Assembly (NCBI RefSeq): GCF_019711515.1
Contig: NZ_JAIGNO010000005.1
Coordinates: 124,001-188,000 of the forward strand
DNA length: 64,000 bases
Source: Qipengyuania qiaonensis
GTDB taxonomy: Bacteria; Pseudomonadota; Alphaproteobacteria; Sphingomonadales; Sphingomonadaceae
Reading direction: 5' to 3'
Shown: in pieces, positions 51,305 to 59,513 of the stretch
Position numbering within the stretch: position 1 is the first letter of the stretch
How the letters are laid out: every line of letters starts with the position of its first letter
The notes under the pieces: generated by a model
Seen by the model: only the letters and a program-made list of their open reading frames with translations
Database searches by the model: none
Told to the model about the DNA's origin: nothing
Position numbers and translations under genes: made by a program

Positions 51305-52909
51305 GTGGTGATTTTCGCGCTGGTAACCGCAATCACAGTACTCAGCGTCTTTTCTATCGAACGAGGCGAGCTGGAGCGGGATGCGGCAGACGTATCTCGC
51401 AAGGCGCAGGCCATGACGTCGGCAATCGAACGGCGTGCCTATACCAGCTCGGCCTATTTGCGCGCCGGCGCCGCGCTGTTCTCGACGCAGGAAGATGTGA
51501 CGCCGGAGTTGTTTCGCCGGTTTGTCGCCGAACTCCGGCTCGATGCCAATTATCGCGGCGCTGAAGGAATCGGGTGGGCTCCGGTAGTCGGAGCGGAACA
51601 GGTGGCAGCATTCGAAGAGCGGCTGAGTGCAAGCCGCGTCGGCAATAAGTCGGTCGTGCCGAGCCTTGAGCAACGGCCCCGGGAAATCCTCACCCCCATT
51701 CTCTATCTTCAGCCGGACACGATGCGCAATCGCCGCGCGCTGGGATATGACATGTATTCCGAGCCTGTGCGGCGCAAAGCAATGGACCTCGCGGCCGCGA
51801 ATGACCGTCCGACGGCCAGTGGTCCCATCGTCCTGGTCCAGGAGGGCGGAGGCGATGCGGTCGGATTCCTGATCTACATGCCGGTGTTCGAAGGGCTAAG
51901 TACGGGCAGGGATCTCAAGGGGTTCATTTACAGCCCGTTCAACGCCTCGCAATTCCTCGATTCGGCGGGCGATCTGGTCAGCTATGAAACGGTTGGCGCC
52001 AGGCTGCGGGACGGCGAGGCGAACGATGGCGCCGTGCTGGCGCAAAGCGAGGCTTGGATCGAGGGCCGTCCCACGGTTGCGCGCGAAGTCAGCGTCGCCA
52101 ATCGGCGCATGTTGCTCGAAGTGCAGTCGGCCCGGGTCGAAGGCCTATCCTCGATGTCGATGATCACTTTGCTCTTCGGACTGGCCGTCGCCAGCCTGCT
52201 GATGCTGGTATCGCGCCTTCTGACTCAGCAGACGCTGGAAGATCGCCGGGCGATCATCTGGTTCGAGGAGCAGAACTCGATCCGCAACTCGCTGACTCGC
52301 GAACTCAACCACCGGGTCAAGAATACGCTCGCCAACGTGTTGTCGATCATTTCGCTGACAAAGCGCCGTTCCGACAGTCTGGACGAGTTTGCCGAGGGCC
52401 TGGATGGCCGTATTCGGGCACTTTCTGCGACCCACGATCTGCTGACCCAGTCTGAATGGGGCACCACTCCGATCCGGTCGGTGGTCGAAGTCGAACTTGC
52501 GCCCTACGCACGCGACGAGGATCAGAAGCTCGAACTGGTCGGCCCGCATACCGAGTTGGCCCCGAACGACGCCTTGTCGCTCGGTCTAGCGATCCATGAA
52601 CTGGCCACCAATGCGGCGAAATTCGGATCGCTGAGCGTGCCGGGCGGCAGTGTCACGGTTCGCTGGAGTCAGGTCAACGACACCTTGGCGAAGATCGAAT
52701 GGGTCGAAAGCGGCGGGCCGACCGTGTGCATGCCCCGGCGCCGGGGCTTCGGTACCGATCTCATCGAGAAAATCGTTGCACACGAACTGCGACACCCGGT
52801 CGAGCTCGATTTCGTTCCGGAAGGCGTGCGCTGCACGCTGCTAGTCCCGGTACGCGAACCGAGCGAATTCGAATTGCGCAAGAAGGGTCCCGGCGGTCGG
52901 GGCCATTAA
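51305..52909 (+). CDS. CHASE-domain HWE sensor histidine kinase (PhyK-like)
   Basis: A 534-residue membrane sensor kinase. A hydrophobic N-terminus and a CHASE-type periplasmic domain (about residues 35-260; motifs GIGWAPVVGAEQ and YLQPDTMRNRRALGYDMYSEP) precede a second membrane helix (about 286-305). The HWE/HisKA_2 kinase has ELNHRVKN with phospho-His 336, the N box LAIHELATNAAKFG and WVESGGP. This type phosphorylates PhyR. It lies between nepR-ecfG and phyR, so it is very likely the main GSR kinase. The GTG start gives a helix at the very N-terminus. A longer start at the in-frame CTG at 51233 would add the basic segment RKGRRRRWLIDYPRGIPV and may be the real one. Confidence 0.9.
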   Translation: MVIFALVTAITVLSVFSIERGELERDAADVSRKAQAMTSAIERRAYTSSAYLRAGAALFSTQEDVTPELFRRFVAELRLDANYRGAEGIGWAPVVGAEQVAAFEERLSASRVGNKSVVPSLEQRPREILTPILYLQPDTMRNRRALGYDMYSEPVRRKAMDLAAANDRPTASGPIVLVQEGGGDAVGFLIYMPVFEGLSTGRDLKGFIYSPFNASQFLDSAGDLVSYETVGARLRDGEANDGAVLAQSEAWIEGRPTVAREVSVANRRMLLEVQSARVEGLSSMSMITLLFGLAVASLLMLVSRLLTQQTLEDRRAIIWFEEQNSIRNSLTRELNHRVKNTLANVLSIISLTKRRSDSLDEFAEGLDGRIRALSATHDLLTQSEWGTTPIRSVVEVELAPYARDEDQKLELVGPHTELAPNDALSLGLAIHELATNAAKFGSLSVPGGSVTVRWSQVNDTLAKIEWVESGGPTVCMPRRRGFGTDLIEKIVAHELRHPVELDFVPEGVRCTLLVPVREPSEFELRKKGPGGRGH

Positions 52910-52925
52910 AAAAAGCCCGGGCTTT
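52906..52925 (-). terminator. Terminator of phyR
   Basis: The palindrome AAAGCCCGGGCTTT (52912-52925) is followed on the minus strand by a run of T. It sits 27 bp past the phyR stop codon and just inside the end of the convergent kinase gene. Confidence 0.6.
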
Positions 52926-52952
52926 CCCTTGAAATCGATGGTATCGGCGAGT

Positions 52953-53744
52953 TCAGCCCAGTGGGCGGCTCGACCCGAAGAACAGTGCCTGACTGACCGC
53001 TGCGCGTACCGTCTGCTCTTGGAACGGCTTGGTGACCAGATAGGTCGGCTCCGGCCGGTCGCCGGTCAGCAAACGTTCGGGATAGGCGGTGATGAAGATC
53101 ACCGGCACGCTGCTGATCGCCAGAATATCGTCCACCGCATCGAGGCCCGACGACCCGTCCGCCAGCTGGATATCGGCCAGCACGAGACCGGGAGTTTTTT
53201 CCGCCACGACTTCCTGGGCCTGGGTGCGCGTGGCGGCGGTGCCGCAAACCTCGTGACCAAGCGACGTGATAAGATCTTCGAGTTGCATCGATATCAACGG
53301 CTCGTCTTCGATGATGAGCACGCTGGTCGCCGATTCCTTGTCGATCTCGGCAATGGCTTCCTGTGCTAGCCGCTCGATGTTCTCCGCGGAGATGTCCATG
53401 ATCTCGCCGGCCTGTTCGGCAGAAAAATCTTCCAGCGTGGTCAGCAACAGCGCCTGACGGTTGAGTGGAGTAACCGATTTCAGCCTGTATTGCGCGGCAT
53501 CTTCATGGCCATCGCCGCCTACCGTTTCCGGTACGTCCAGATAGGCGCTCGACCAGACTTTGTTAAAGGCGCGGTACAGCGGAACACGGCCCCCTTCGAG
53601 CGATTGTTTCAATTCGCTATCCGCCAGTGCGGCTTCCAGCGTGGCACGTACGAATGCGTCGCCCGTGGCCTGCGAGCCGGTCAGCGCACGCGCATAGCGG
53701 CGAAGATACGGCAGGTTACGAGCAATCTGATCACCAAGCGACAT
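52953..53744 (-). CDS. phyR: General stress response anti-anti-sigma factor PhyR
   Basis: A 263-residue protein. The N-terminal sigma-like domain (about residues 1-135) mimics EcfG so that it can sequester NepR. The C-terminal receiver has the acidic pocket IIEDEP, the acceptor Asp 191 in LVLADIQLAD and Lys 239 in LVTKPF. VPVIFITAYPE is the usual alpha4-beta5 stretch. Phosphorylation opens the two domains. It is transcribed away from the Fnr-like gene, and its promoter has a perfect EcfG consensus 30 bp from the start codon. It is the central switch of the locus. Confidence 0.96.
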   Translation of the reverse strand: MSLGDQIARNLPYLRRYARALTGSQATGDAFVRATLEAALADSELKQSLEGGRVPLYRAFNKVWSSAYLDVPETVGGDGHEDAAQYRLKSVTPLNRQALLLTTLEDFSAEQAGEIMDISAENIERLAQEAIAEIDKESATSVLIIEDEPLISMQLEDLITSLGHEVCGTAATRTQAQEVVAEKTPGLVLADIQLADGSSGLDAVDDILAISSVPVIFITAYPERLLTGDRPEPTYLVTKPFQEQTVRAAVSQALFFGSSRPLG

Positions 53745-53774
53745 TTAGACCCCTTCCTTAAGGTGCGCGCTTCA

Positions 53775-53799
53775 AACGTCCGGTGCCGGCTTAGGTTCC
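53775..53799 (-). promoter_or_regulatory. EcfG-dependent promoter of phyR
   Basis: On the minus strand GGAAC (53799-53795) and CGTT (53778-53775) are separated by 16 nt, an exact consensus match, with its -10 end 30 bp before the phyR ATG. It shows that phyR is part of its own regulon. Confidence 0.85.
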
Positions 53800-53883
53800 G
53801 AGCGGGCCGCCCGCAAGCCACCGTTTGACAAGCGAGCTTTTTCAAGGGCATGCCAACGCGATAGTATCGTTAATGGGGAGACG

Positions 53884-54636
53884 ATGGCCTTGCACGACGT
53901 AGCTGTTCCCATACCCTGTCCACAGTGTCCGTTGCAATCGTGTTCGGGCCTGCGTCGACTCGACGAACGCCAACTTAAGTACATGCAGGCGTTCAAGGGC
54001 GGCGAAGTCAGGCTCGACCGAGGCGATGTGCTGATCGATGAAGGGGGCGAACACGACCGGCTTTATACTCTTCTCGAGGGCGTTCTGATCCGCTCGCGCT
54101 CGCTTGAGGACGGGCGCCGCCAGATTGTGAACTTCATGTTCCCCGGCGATCTCATCGGTCTACAAGGGGCTTTCGATGAACCTTCCAGCCATACGATCGA
54201 GGCGCTGATCGATGCGCGGGTTTGCCGGTTCAACCGAGGCGATTTTGCAAATCTTGTCTCCAGCCTCCCCAGTCTTGCCTATGACATTACCTGGCTGGCG
54301 GCGAAGGAGGAAACTGCGCTCGAGGGGCATATCGTTTCATTGGGCCAGCGCAATGCTCGCGAGCGGGTGACATATCTCGCGGTCTGGCTGATCGCTCGCG
54401 CACAATCGACATGCCTGGCTGACGACAGCAATGTCGTTGCGCTGCCGATAACGCAGTCGCAGATTGCCGATATGCTGGGTTTGTCGCTGGTTCATACCAA
54501 CCGGACCCTGAGGCAATTGGAGCGGGAGGGACTGGTCCAATGGAAATCGCGCGAAATTTGCGTTCCCGACCTGACGAAGGCCGCCGATTATGCTCAGTTC
54601 GACTGGGACAGCGAAAGGTGCCGGCCGTTCATTTGA
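53884..54636 (+). CDS. Crp/Fnr-family transcription regulator with N-terminal cysteines
   Basis: A 250-residue regulator. The N-terminus has CPQCPLQSC (Cys 12, 15 and 20), a spacing one residue shorter than the cysteines that hold the oxygen-sensing [4Fe-4S] cluster of E. coli FNR. A further Cys lies near residue 111 (ARVCRFN). A cyclic-nucleotide-like beta barrel follows (DRGDVLIDEGGEHDRLYTLLEG), then a dimer helix. The C-terminal HTH is ITQSQIADMLGLSLVHTNRTLRQLEREGLV. I cannot tell whether it binds a cluster. It is divergent from phyR and lies upstream of the candidate sRNA. Its targets are unknown. Confidence 0.85.
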   Translation: MALHDVAVPIPCPQCPLQSCSGLRRLDERQLKYMQAFKGGEVRLDRGDVLIDEGGEHDRLYTLLEGVLIRSRSLEDGRRQIVNFMFPGDLIGLQGAFDEPSSHTIEALIDARVCRFNRGDFANLVSSLPSLAYDITWLAAKEETALEGHIVSLGQRNARERVTYLAVWLIARAQSTCLADDSNVVALPITQSQIADMLGLSLVHTNRTLRQLEREGLVQWKSREICVPDLTKAADYAQFDWDSERCRPFI

Positions 54637-54674
54637 CCGGATCTTACCCTTAAGGAAAAAATTTTCGGCCTCCG

Positions 54675-54699
54675 GGAACCCTAATCCGGGCGGCGCGTA
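54675..54699 (+). promoter_or_regulatory. EcfG-like promoter of the candidate sRNA
   Basis: GGAAC (54675-54679), a 16-nt spacer, then CGTA (54696-54699), one mismatch in the -10 part of the EcfG consensus. It points at a stretch without an open frame that ends in a strong terminator, as expected for an sRNA gene. It lies in the middle of the general stress locus. Confidence 0.6.
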
Positions 54700-54705
54700 T
54701 CCTCT

Positions 54706-54794
54706 ATGTCACCGCCGAGACCCCCCCCTCCCGTCCAAGCGGCTGGTGATACGATCCCGAAAGGCCCCCGTTGGAAACAGCGGGGGCCTTTTTT
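54706..54794 (+). ncRNA. Candidate GsrN-type general stress sRNA
   Basis: A stretch of about 89 nt between an EcfG-like promoter and an intrinsic terminator. The 5' part folds as ACCGCCG (54711-54717) against CGGCTGGT (54740-54747, one bulge) and exposes a 22-nt loop. The loop holds eight C followed by TCCC (54721-54732) and contains CCTCC, the complement of a Shine-Dalgarno core. The terminator stem GGCCCCCG/CGGGGGCC is followed by six T. C-rich loops are the target-binding site of GsrN in Caulobacter, an EcfG-controlled sRNA. Homology to GsrN is not shown here, only similar design and control. Confidence 0.6.
54763..54794 (+). terminator. Intrinsic terminator of the candidate sRNA
   Basis: GGCCCCCG and CGGGGGCC enclose a 10-nt loop (TTGGAAACAG) and are followed by TTTTTT (54789-54794). 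It is strong and oriented with the candidate sRNA. Confidence 0.9.
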
Positions 54795-54836
54795 CGTGGC
54801 TCGTCTATCTCGGGAAGTGCATCGACAAATGGCAGG

Positions 54837-55268
54837 CTAGCGCAGAGCGCTCCGCAAGCGGGAAATGATGCCTTTACGTTCGGGCTCACGCAGCAGATTT
54901 ACCAGAACGCCGGCATCGTACGGTTTCTCGAGGATACAGCCGAGTGCGGCAATATTCTTCGGAATATCCTGCGGAGCGCCGGTCGAGAAGATGATCCGGG
55001 GGCTATCCGGGCTCAAGGTGCGGACCAGTTCGGCGATGGCCCACCCATCGTCGCGATCTGCCAAATGAACATCGAGTACGATCACGTCGGGCCCATCTTC
55101 GCGTAGATGCCTTAAAGCTTCCTCGGTAGAAGTGGACAGTGCGACCTTAGCGACACCCGCATCGAGAAGTGCATTTTCAATGGTAAGGCCGAGCACGGCA
55201 TCGTCTTCAACAACCAGCACATGGGCCGGGAGCTTTTCGTGCTTGGTCGTAGCGGCGGGCTGCTTCAT
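54837..55268 (-). CDS. Single-domain response regulator (receiver only)
   Basis: A 143-residue stand-alone receiver. The acidic pocket is VVEDDAVLG, the acceptor Asp lies in VIVLDVHLADRD and the Lys in LEKPYD. No output domain follows. IIFSTGAPQDIP sits where FATGUY-type receivers have their motif. An EcfG promoter precedes it, so it belongs to the general stress regulon. Single-domain receivers in this pathway can act as phosphate sinks or relays between kinases and PhyR. That role is inferred. It is close to the sRNA gene, on the opposite strand. Confidence 0.9.
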   Translation of the reverse strand: MKQPAATTKHEKLPAHVLVVEDDAVLGLTIENALLDAGVAKVALSTSTEEALRHLREDGPDVIVLDVHLADRDDGWAIAELVRTLSPDSPRIIFSTGAPQDIPKNIAALGCILEKPYDAGVLVNLLREPERKGIISRLRSALR

Positions 55269-55308
55269 CGTCTCTCTTGAACCGGGCGAAGATCGCGATT
55301 GAAATGTG

Positions 55309-55334
55309 AACGGAACGGCGGCGGGCGCAGTTCC
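55309..55334 (-). promoter_or_regulatory. EcfG-dependent promoter of the response regulator
   Basis: On the minus strand GGAAC (55334-55330), a 17-nt spacer, then CGTT (55312-55309). The 17-nt spacing is allowed in the EcfG consensus. It lies 40 bp before the start codon of the response regulator. Confidence 0.75.
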
Positions 55335-55388
55335 CGGCGGTTGTCTTCCGGTCCATCAACGTGGCGCAATTGCGACAGCCCGGAAGCG

Positions 55389-56552
55389 TCAGGACAGTAG
55401 CGGCTTCTCGAAGATGGCATATTCGCGGTTCACGGTACTGTCGATGGCATCGGCAATTGCCATCATTCCCTGATTGTCATCGAGAATCCAACCGATCTCC
55501 GCGCGCCGGGCACCGAACTTCTCCGTAGCAGCATCGCGGATCTGGCTGATCATCATGAAGGCGAGCTGGCTGGCGAGCCGAGAATTGTGGAGTTCCTTCA
55601 GTACGCCCATCAGCGGCACGCGCATCCCCGCGCCCATGGGCTTGCGCATCCATCGCAGAATATGGAACCAGCCCAACGGCAGAAGCTTTCCATTCACCTT
55701 GCGCAGCACACCGTTGAGATCTGGGAAGGTCAGCATAAACGCCATCGGCCGCCCGTCGATTTCGGCGATCACGTTGAGATCGGGATGGATGATCGGCTTC
55801 AGTTTCTTGCCGGCATAGGCGATTTCGGCATTGGTGAATGGCACGAAGCCCCAGTTCTTCGACCAGGCGTCGTTGAGGATGGAGAGGATAGTTTCGACCT
55901 CGTCGTCCCAGCGTTTCACGTCGACGGGGCGGACTGTGATCCGGTCGTTGCGTTTGCCCGACTGCACTATGCGTCGGACCAGGGGCGGGAAATCGATCGA
56001 CACGTCGAGATCGTAAGTCAGCAATGTCTTCGAACGCGCGTAGCCAGCGCGTTCGATCCATTCCCGGTAGATCGCCGGATGGTGTCCCATCATGATCATC
56101 GGGTCGTGATCCTGCCCTTTCACGAGCAGGCCAGGCTCTTCCCAAATCGACATCGAAATCGGGCCGATCGCGCGATCCATGCCCTGACTGCGCAACCATT
56201 CCTCGGCCTTATCAAGCATCGCATGGGCGATCGTTTCGTCCGCGGCATCGAAATAGCCGAACATTCCCGCTCCAGGGCCGAAGCCTTGCTCGCGCGGCAA
56301 TTCGAGCGCGAGGCGATCGATATGCGCCGAGATACGACCCACCGCCTTTCGGCCGCGACGCGCGATGAACAGCTGGTGCGAGGCATGGCCGAAAAAGGGG
56401 TTTTTGCCGGGATCGACCAGTTCGAGCTGCTCGGATCGCAGTTGCGGCACCCAATGCGGTTCGCGCGCGGCGAAGGCACGGCCAATGTCGACGAACTCGG
56501 CGCGTCCCTTCTTGCCTTCGACCGGCTCGATCACCACATTTCCCTCTGACAT
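55389..56552 (-). CDS. GNAT-fold protein of the YghO type
   Basis: A 387-residue protein. The N-terminal half carries FVDIGRAFAAREPHWVPQLRSEQ, then SHQLFIARRGRKAVGRISAHIDRLALE, a typical acetyltransferase strand-loop pair. The second half has SKNWGFVPFTNAEIAYAGKKLKPI. The layout resembles the uncharacterised E. coli YghO and its relatives, which contain a GNAT domain. The substrate is unknown. It is transcribed alone and has no close functional neighbour. Confidence 0.6.
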   Translation of the reverse strand: MSEGNVVIEPVEGKKGRAEFVDIGRAFAAREPHWVPQLRSEQLELVDPGKNPFFGHASHQLFIARRGRKAVGRISAHIDRLALELPREQGFGPGAGMFGYFDAADETIAHAMLDKAEEWLRSQGMDRAIGPISMSIWEEPGLLVKGQDHDPMIMMGHHPAIYREWIERAGYARSKTLLTYDLDVSIDFPPLVRRIVQSGKRNDRITVRPVDVKRWDDEVETILSILNDAWSKNWGFVPFTNAEIAYAGKKLKPIIHPDLNVIAEIDGRPMAFMLTFPDLNGVLRKVNGKLLPLGWFHILRWMRKPMGAGMRVPLMGVLKELHNSRLASQLAFMMISQIRDAATEKFGARRAEIGWILDDNQGMMAIADAIDSTVNREYAIFEKPLLS

Positions 56553-56701
56553 TCGCGCGTTACCTTCGTTCAGCTTGGATTAGCCCTGTGTGCGCTAGCC
56601 GATCTTTGTCAAGGAAACGCAGGGTCCCGATCACTATGATCGACACCCGGCGCTGTATCGCGCGCGAGTTTTCGGCTAGAGGCCTCTCAGGAAAATCGAC
56701 C

Positions 56702-57799
56702 ATGACCGTGCAACAGACACAGATTTCGGCTGCCGATATCGTCTCGCGACGCGACGCGGGATCGGGTTGGCACGCGCAGATTCCCGACGACAAGGCGATG
56801 CTGCGCGCTGCACGCGACCTGACCAAGGATATCGCCGAACACCGTGCGGACATCTACTGGCCCGATATGGTCGGTTCGGCGCTTGTCGGTTACGCCTCGC
56901 TGGCCGGCGCGATCCTCGTCGACAGCGTGCCGGTGGCGATCGCGCTTACGATCCTGTCTATCCTTGCGCTCTACCGGGCGCTGCTGTTCATCCATGAGAT
57001 ATCGCATTTCCGCAACGGTGCACTGCCCGGTTTCCGTACCGCGTGGAATGCGTTTGTCGGCGTGCCGATGCTGACGCCGTCTTTTATGTACGAACAGGTG
57101 CACACGCTCCATCACAAGCGCACGCAATACGGCACGGTCGAGGATCCGGAATACCTGCCGCTCGCGCTGATGAAGCCGTGGAGCCTGCCGACCTTCGTGC
57201 TGATCGCGCTGCTGGCCCCCGCCGCGCTGTTGTTCCGCTTTGCCGTCCTTGTGCCGCTCGGGGCGATCATGCCTCCGATCCGTCAGTTCACCTGGCAGCG
57301 GTTAAGCGCGCTTGCTATCAACCCGGACTTTCGTCGTCGCCCGCCCGAGGGCGATCTGCGGCGGCGGGTTTTCTGGCTGGAGCTGATGGGCATGCTGTGG
57401 AGTTGGGCGCTGATCGGCAGCGTGTTCGCATTCGGCTGGAAACCGCTGCTGGTCGCTTTTGCAGTCGCCTCACTCGTGGCGTTGCTCAACCAGCTGCGCA
57501 CTCTGGTCGCCCATTTGTGGGAGAACGAGGGCGAGGCGATGACCGTCACTGCCCAGTTCCTCGACAGCGTCAACATCCCGCCTCCGGGTCGCATTGCCGA
57601 GCTGTGGGCGCCGGTCGGTCTGCGCTATCATGCATTGCACCACCTCATGCCCTCGATGCCCTACCATTCGTTGGCCGAAGCGCATCGACGACTTGTAGCG
57701 GAACTCGAAACCGGCTCCAGCTACCATGGCGCGAACCATGCTGGCATGGGCGTACTGGTGGCCCGCATCGCCCGCAACACCATGCGTCCGCGCGGCTGA
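56702..57799 (+). CDS. Fatty acid desaturase
   Basis: A 365-residue membrane enzyme. Three His boxes, HEISH (about residue 100), HTLHHK (about 138) and HALHH near the C-terminus, bind the di-iron centre. Four hydrophobic helices are visible. It belongs to the soluble-electron-donor membrane desaturase group. The bond position and lipid class cannot be told. ATG 56702 has AGGA 10 nt upstream, and the open frame continues upstream without a better site. It faces away from the YghO-like gene. Confidence 0.88.
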   Translation: MTVQQTQISAADIVSRRDAGSGWHAQIPDDKAMLRAARDLTKDIAEHRADIYWPDMVGSALVGYASLAGAILVDSVPVAIALTILSILALYRALLFIHEISHFRNGALPGFRTAWNAFVGVPMLTPSFMYEQVHTLHHKRTQYGTVEDPEYLPLALMKPWSLPTFVLIALLAPAALLFRFAVLVPLGAIMPPIRQFTWQRLSALAINPDFRRRPPEGDLRRRVFWLELMGMLWSWALIGSVFAFGWKPLLVAFAVASLVALLNQLRTLVAHLWENEGEAMTVTAQFLDSVNIPPPGRIAELWAPVGLRYHALHHLMPSMPYHSLAEAHRRLVAELETGSSYHGANHAGMGVLVARIARNTMRPRG

Positions 57800-57891
57800 A
57801 AACCCCCTGCTTGGCATAAGGTAACTCGCCTTGATGGTTGGGAGTTGCCCTCGCATTTCACCCGACGATGGGGTGGGTAAACTGGCGTGGA

Positions 57892-58410
57892 TCAATCGAG
57901 AAAACGGATCATCGCGATGCGCCGATCCTTCGGAATGCCGAATACCACTGCGGATTCTAGCGATTCCGACAGATGCGGATAGTCCTCGCAACCATCGATC
58001 TCGACAAAGCCTCGCCGGGCATAGAATGGTGCGTTCCAAGGGACATCGCGAAAGGTGCTTAGAGTGATCGCTCGGTAACCGGCATTGCGCGCATCGATCG
58101 CCAATGCTTCCAGCAGTGTAGCCCCGATTCCGCGCCCCTGGTGGCGCATGCTTACGCTCAGTTCGTGCAGATGCAGATCACGCCCTATCGGCGCAGCTTC
58201 GGCGAAACCGACGACCACACCGTCGACTACAGACACGAGCGAACGCCCCCTGGCAATCAGTCTGGCGTGATCTTCTGCCGATGTGGTCGGCGGAATAGGC
58301 ACGCCGGCCAAAGCCGGATATTCGTGGAACCGGGCGGCTGCATCATCTTCTACACGATGAATGGCCTCGGCATCCTCCGCCCGCGCCAGCCGGATCGAGA
58401 AGTCGTTCAC
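57892..58410 (-). CDS. GNAT family acetyltransferase
   Basis: A 172-residue acetyltransferase. The acetyl-CoA loop is MRHQGRGIGATLLEALAIDARNAGYRAITLSTFRDVPWNAPFYARRGF, with Q-x-x-G-x-G/A. The substrate is unknown. It starts with GTG, and its first bases overlap the lptG stop (GTGA). The coupling to the LPS-transport genes is probably just operon read-through. Confidence 0.88.
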   Translation of the reverse strand: MNDFSIRLARAEDAEAIHRVEDDAAARFHEYPALAGVPIPPTTSAEDHARLIARGRSLVSVVDGVVVGFAEAAPIGRDLHLHELSVSMRHQGRGIGATLLEALAIDARNAGYRAITLSTFRDVPWNAPFYARRGFVEIDGCEDYPHLSESLESAVVFGIPKDRRIAMIRFLD

Positions 58411-59504
58411 TCTTCGGTACGGATAAGGACGGTCTCACCGATCAGGAAGAACAGCAGGAACGGCGCCCAAGCCGCCAGAAAGGGTGGATAGCCGCCGAAA
58501 CTGCCCATCGCGAGCGCGGCATTATCGACCACGAAATAGGCGAAGCCGAGCGCCATGCCGATCACTGCACGCACGAAAAGCTGTCCTGAACGCGCGAGGC
58601 CGAACGCTGCGACCGCGCCCAGAAGCGGCATCAGGAAAGCGGATAGCGGGCCGGATATCTTGTGCCACCATTTGGCCCGCAATTCGGCTGTCCGACGGCC
58701 GGCACGCTCGAATTCGGCAATCGAACCGGTGAGCGTCCAGAACGGCTCGGCATCGGGATCGATCTTGGCAAGGTCGATCTGATCTGGCGTCAGGTCTTCG
58801 CCCACCACGAGTTCTTTCGGTGTGTCGGTGACCGCGTTCTGCACGTTGAAGCGCGTGATACCTTCCAGGCGCCAGCCGGGCCCGGCGTAGCGCGCGCGAT
58901 CCGCATCGATCTGCTCGACGATCATGCCGTCATCGTTGCGGCGGTACCAGGTGACGTCGCGCATGGCGATGGCTTCGCCCCGTCCCGCAAGATAAGCTGC
59001 GGTAAGGATATTGCGGTTGTCGGTCAGATAGATGTTGGTGCGCACCCTGCTTTCGGTCGGAATGGGCCCATAGTCTACCGCCTCCCAGGCTTTCAGGGTT
59101 TCGGTCGATCGGGTGACGACCTGTTCGTTGAATACGAAACTCCCCAGCGAGACGATGCCGGCCGTAAGCAGCAGCGGCGCGAGGACCTGATGGGCGGACA
59201 GTCCGGCCGCCTTCATGGCGATCACTTCGCTGTTCTGATTGAGCGTCACCAACGTGATCAGCGTCGCCAGCAGCACGGAATAGGGCAGGAAGCGCGCGAT
59301 CAGCTGCGGCACCCGCAAACCGGCATAGGTCAGCAATTCGCCTTGGCCGTTGCCCGCCACGGCGAGGATCTCCCCGCTGTTGGACAATAGATCGAGCATC
59401 AGCAGAACGAGCACAAGCACGAACAGCATCGCCGCGATCCTGGCAGCGAAGAGCTTTGCCAGATACAGCGTGAGCGTGCGCGAAGGGAAAAAGTCGAGTT
59501 GCAT
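58407..59504 (-). CDS. lptG: LPS export permease LptG
   Basis: A 365-residue permease subunit of the LptBFG transporter, which lifts LPS from the inner membrane towards the bridge. Helices near the N-terminus (LYLAKLFAARIAAMLFVLVLVLLMLDL) and the C-terminus frame a periplasmic beta-jellyroll (about residues 130-270). It pairs with LptF just upstream, separated by 9 bp. The ATPase LptB is not in the window. Confidence 0.9.
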   Translation of the reverse strand: MQLDFFPSRTLTLYLAKLFAARIAAMLFVLVLVLLMLDLLSNSGEILAVAGNGQGELLTYAGLRVPQLIARFLPYSVLLATLITLVTLNQNSEVIAMKAAGLSAHQVLAPLLLTAGIVSLGSFVFNEQVVTRSTETLKAWEAVDYGPIPTESRVRTNIYLTDNRNILTAAYLAGRGEAIAMRDVTWYRRNDDGMIVEQIDADRARYAGPGWRLEGITRFNVQNAVTDTPKELVVGEDLTPDQIDLAKIDPDAEPFWTLTGSIAEFERAGRRTAELRAKWWHKISGPLSAFLMPLLGAVAAFGLARSGQLFVRAVIGMALGFAYFVVDNAALAMGSFGGYPPFLAAWAPFLLFFLIGETVLIRTEE

Positions 59505-59513
59505 CGGGTTGCG

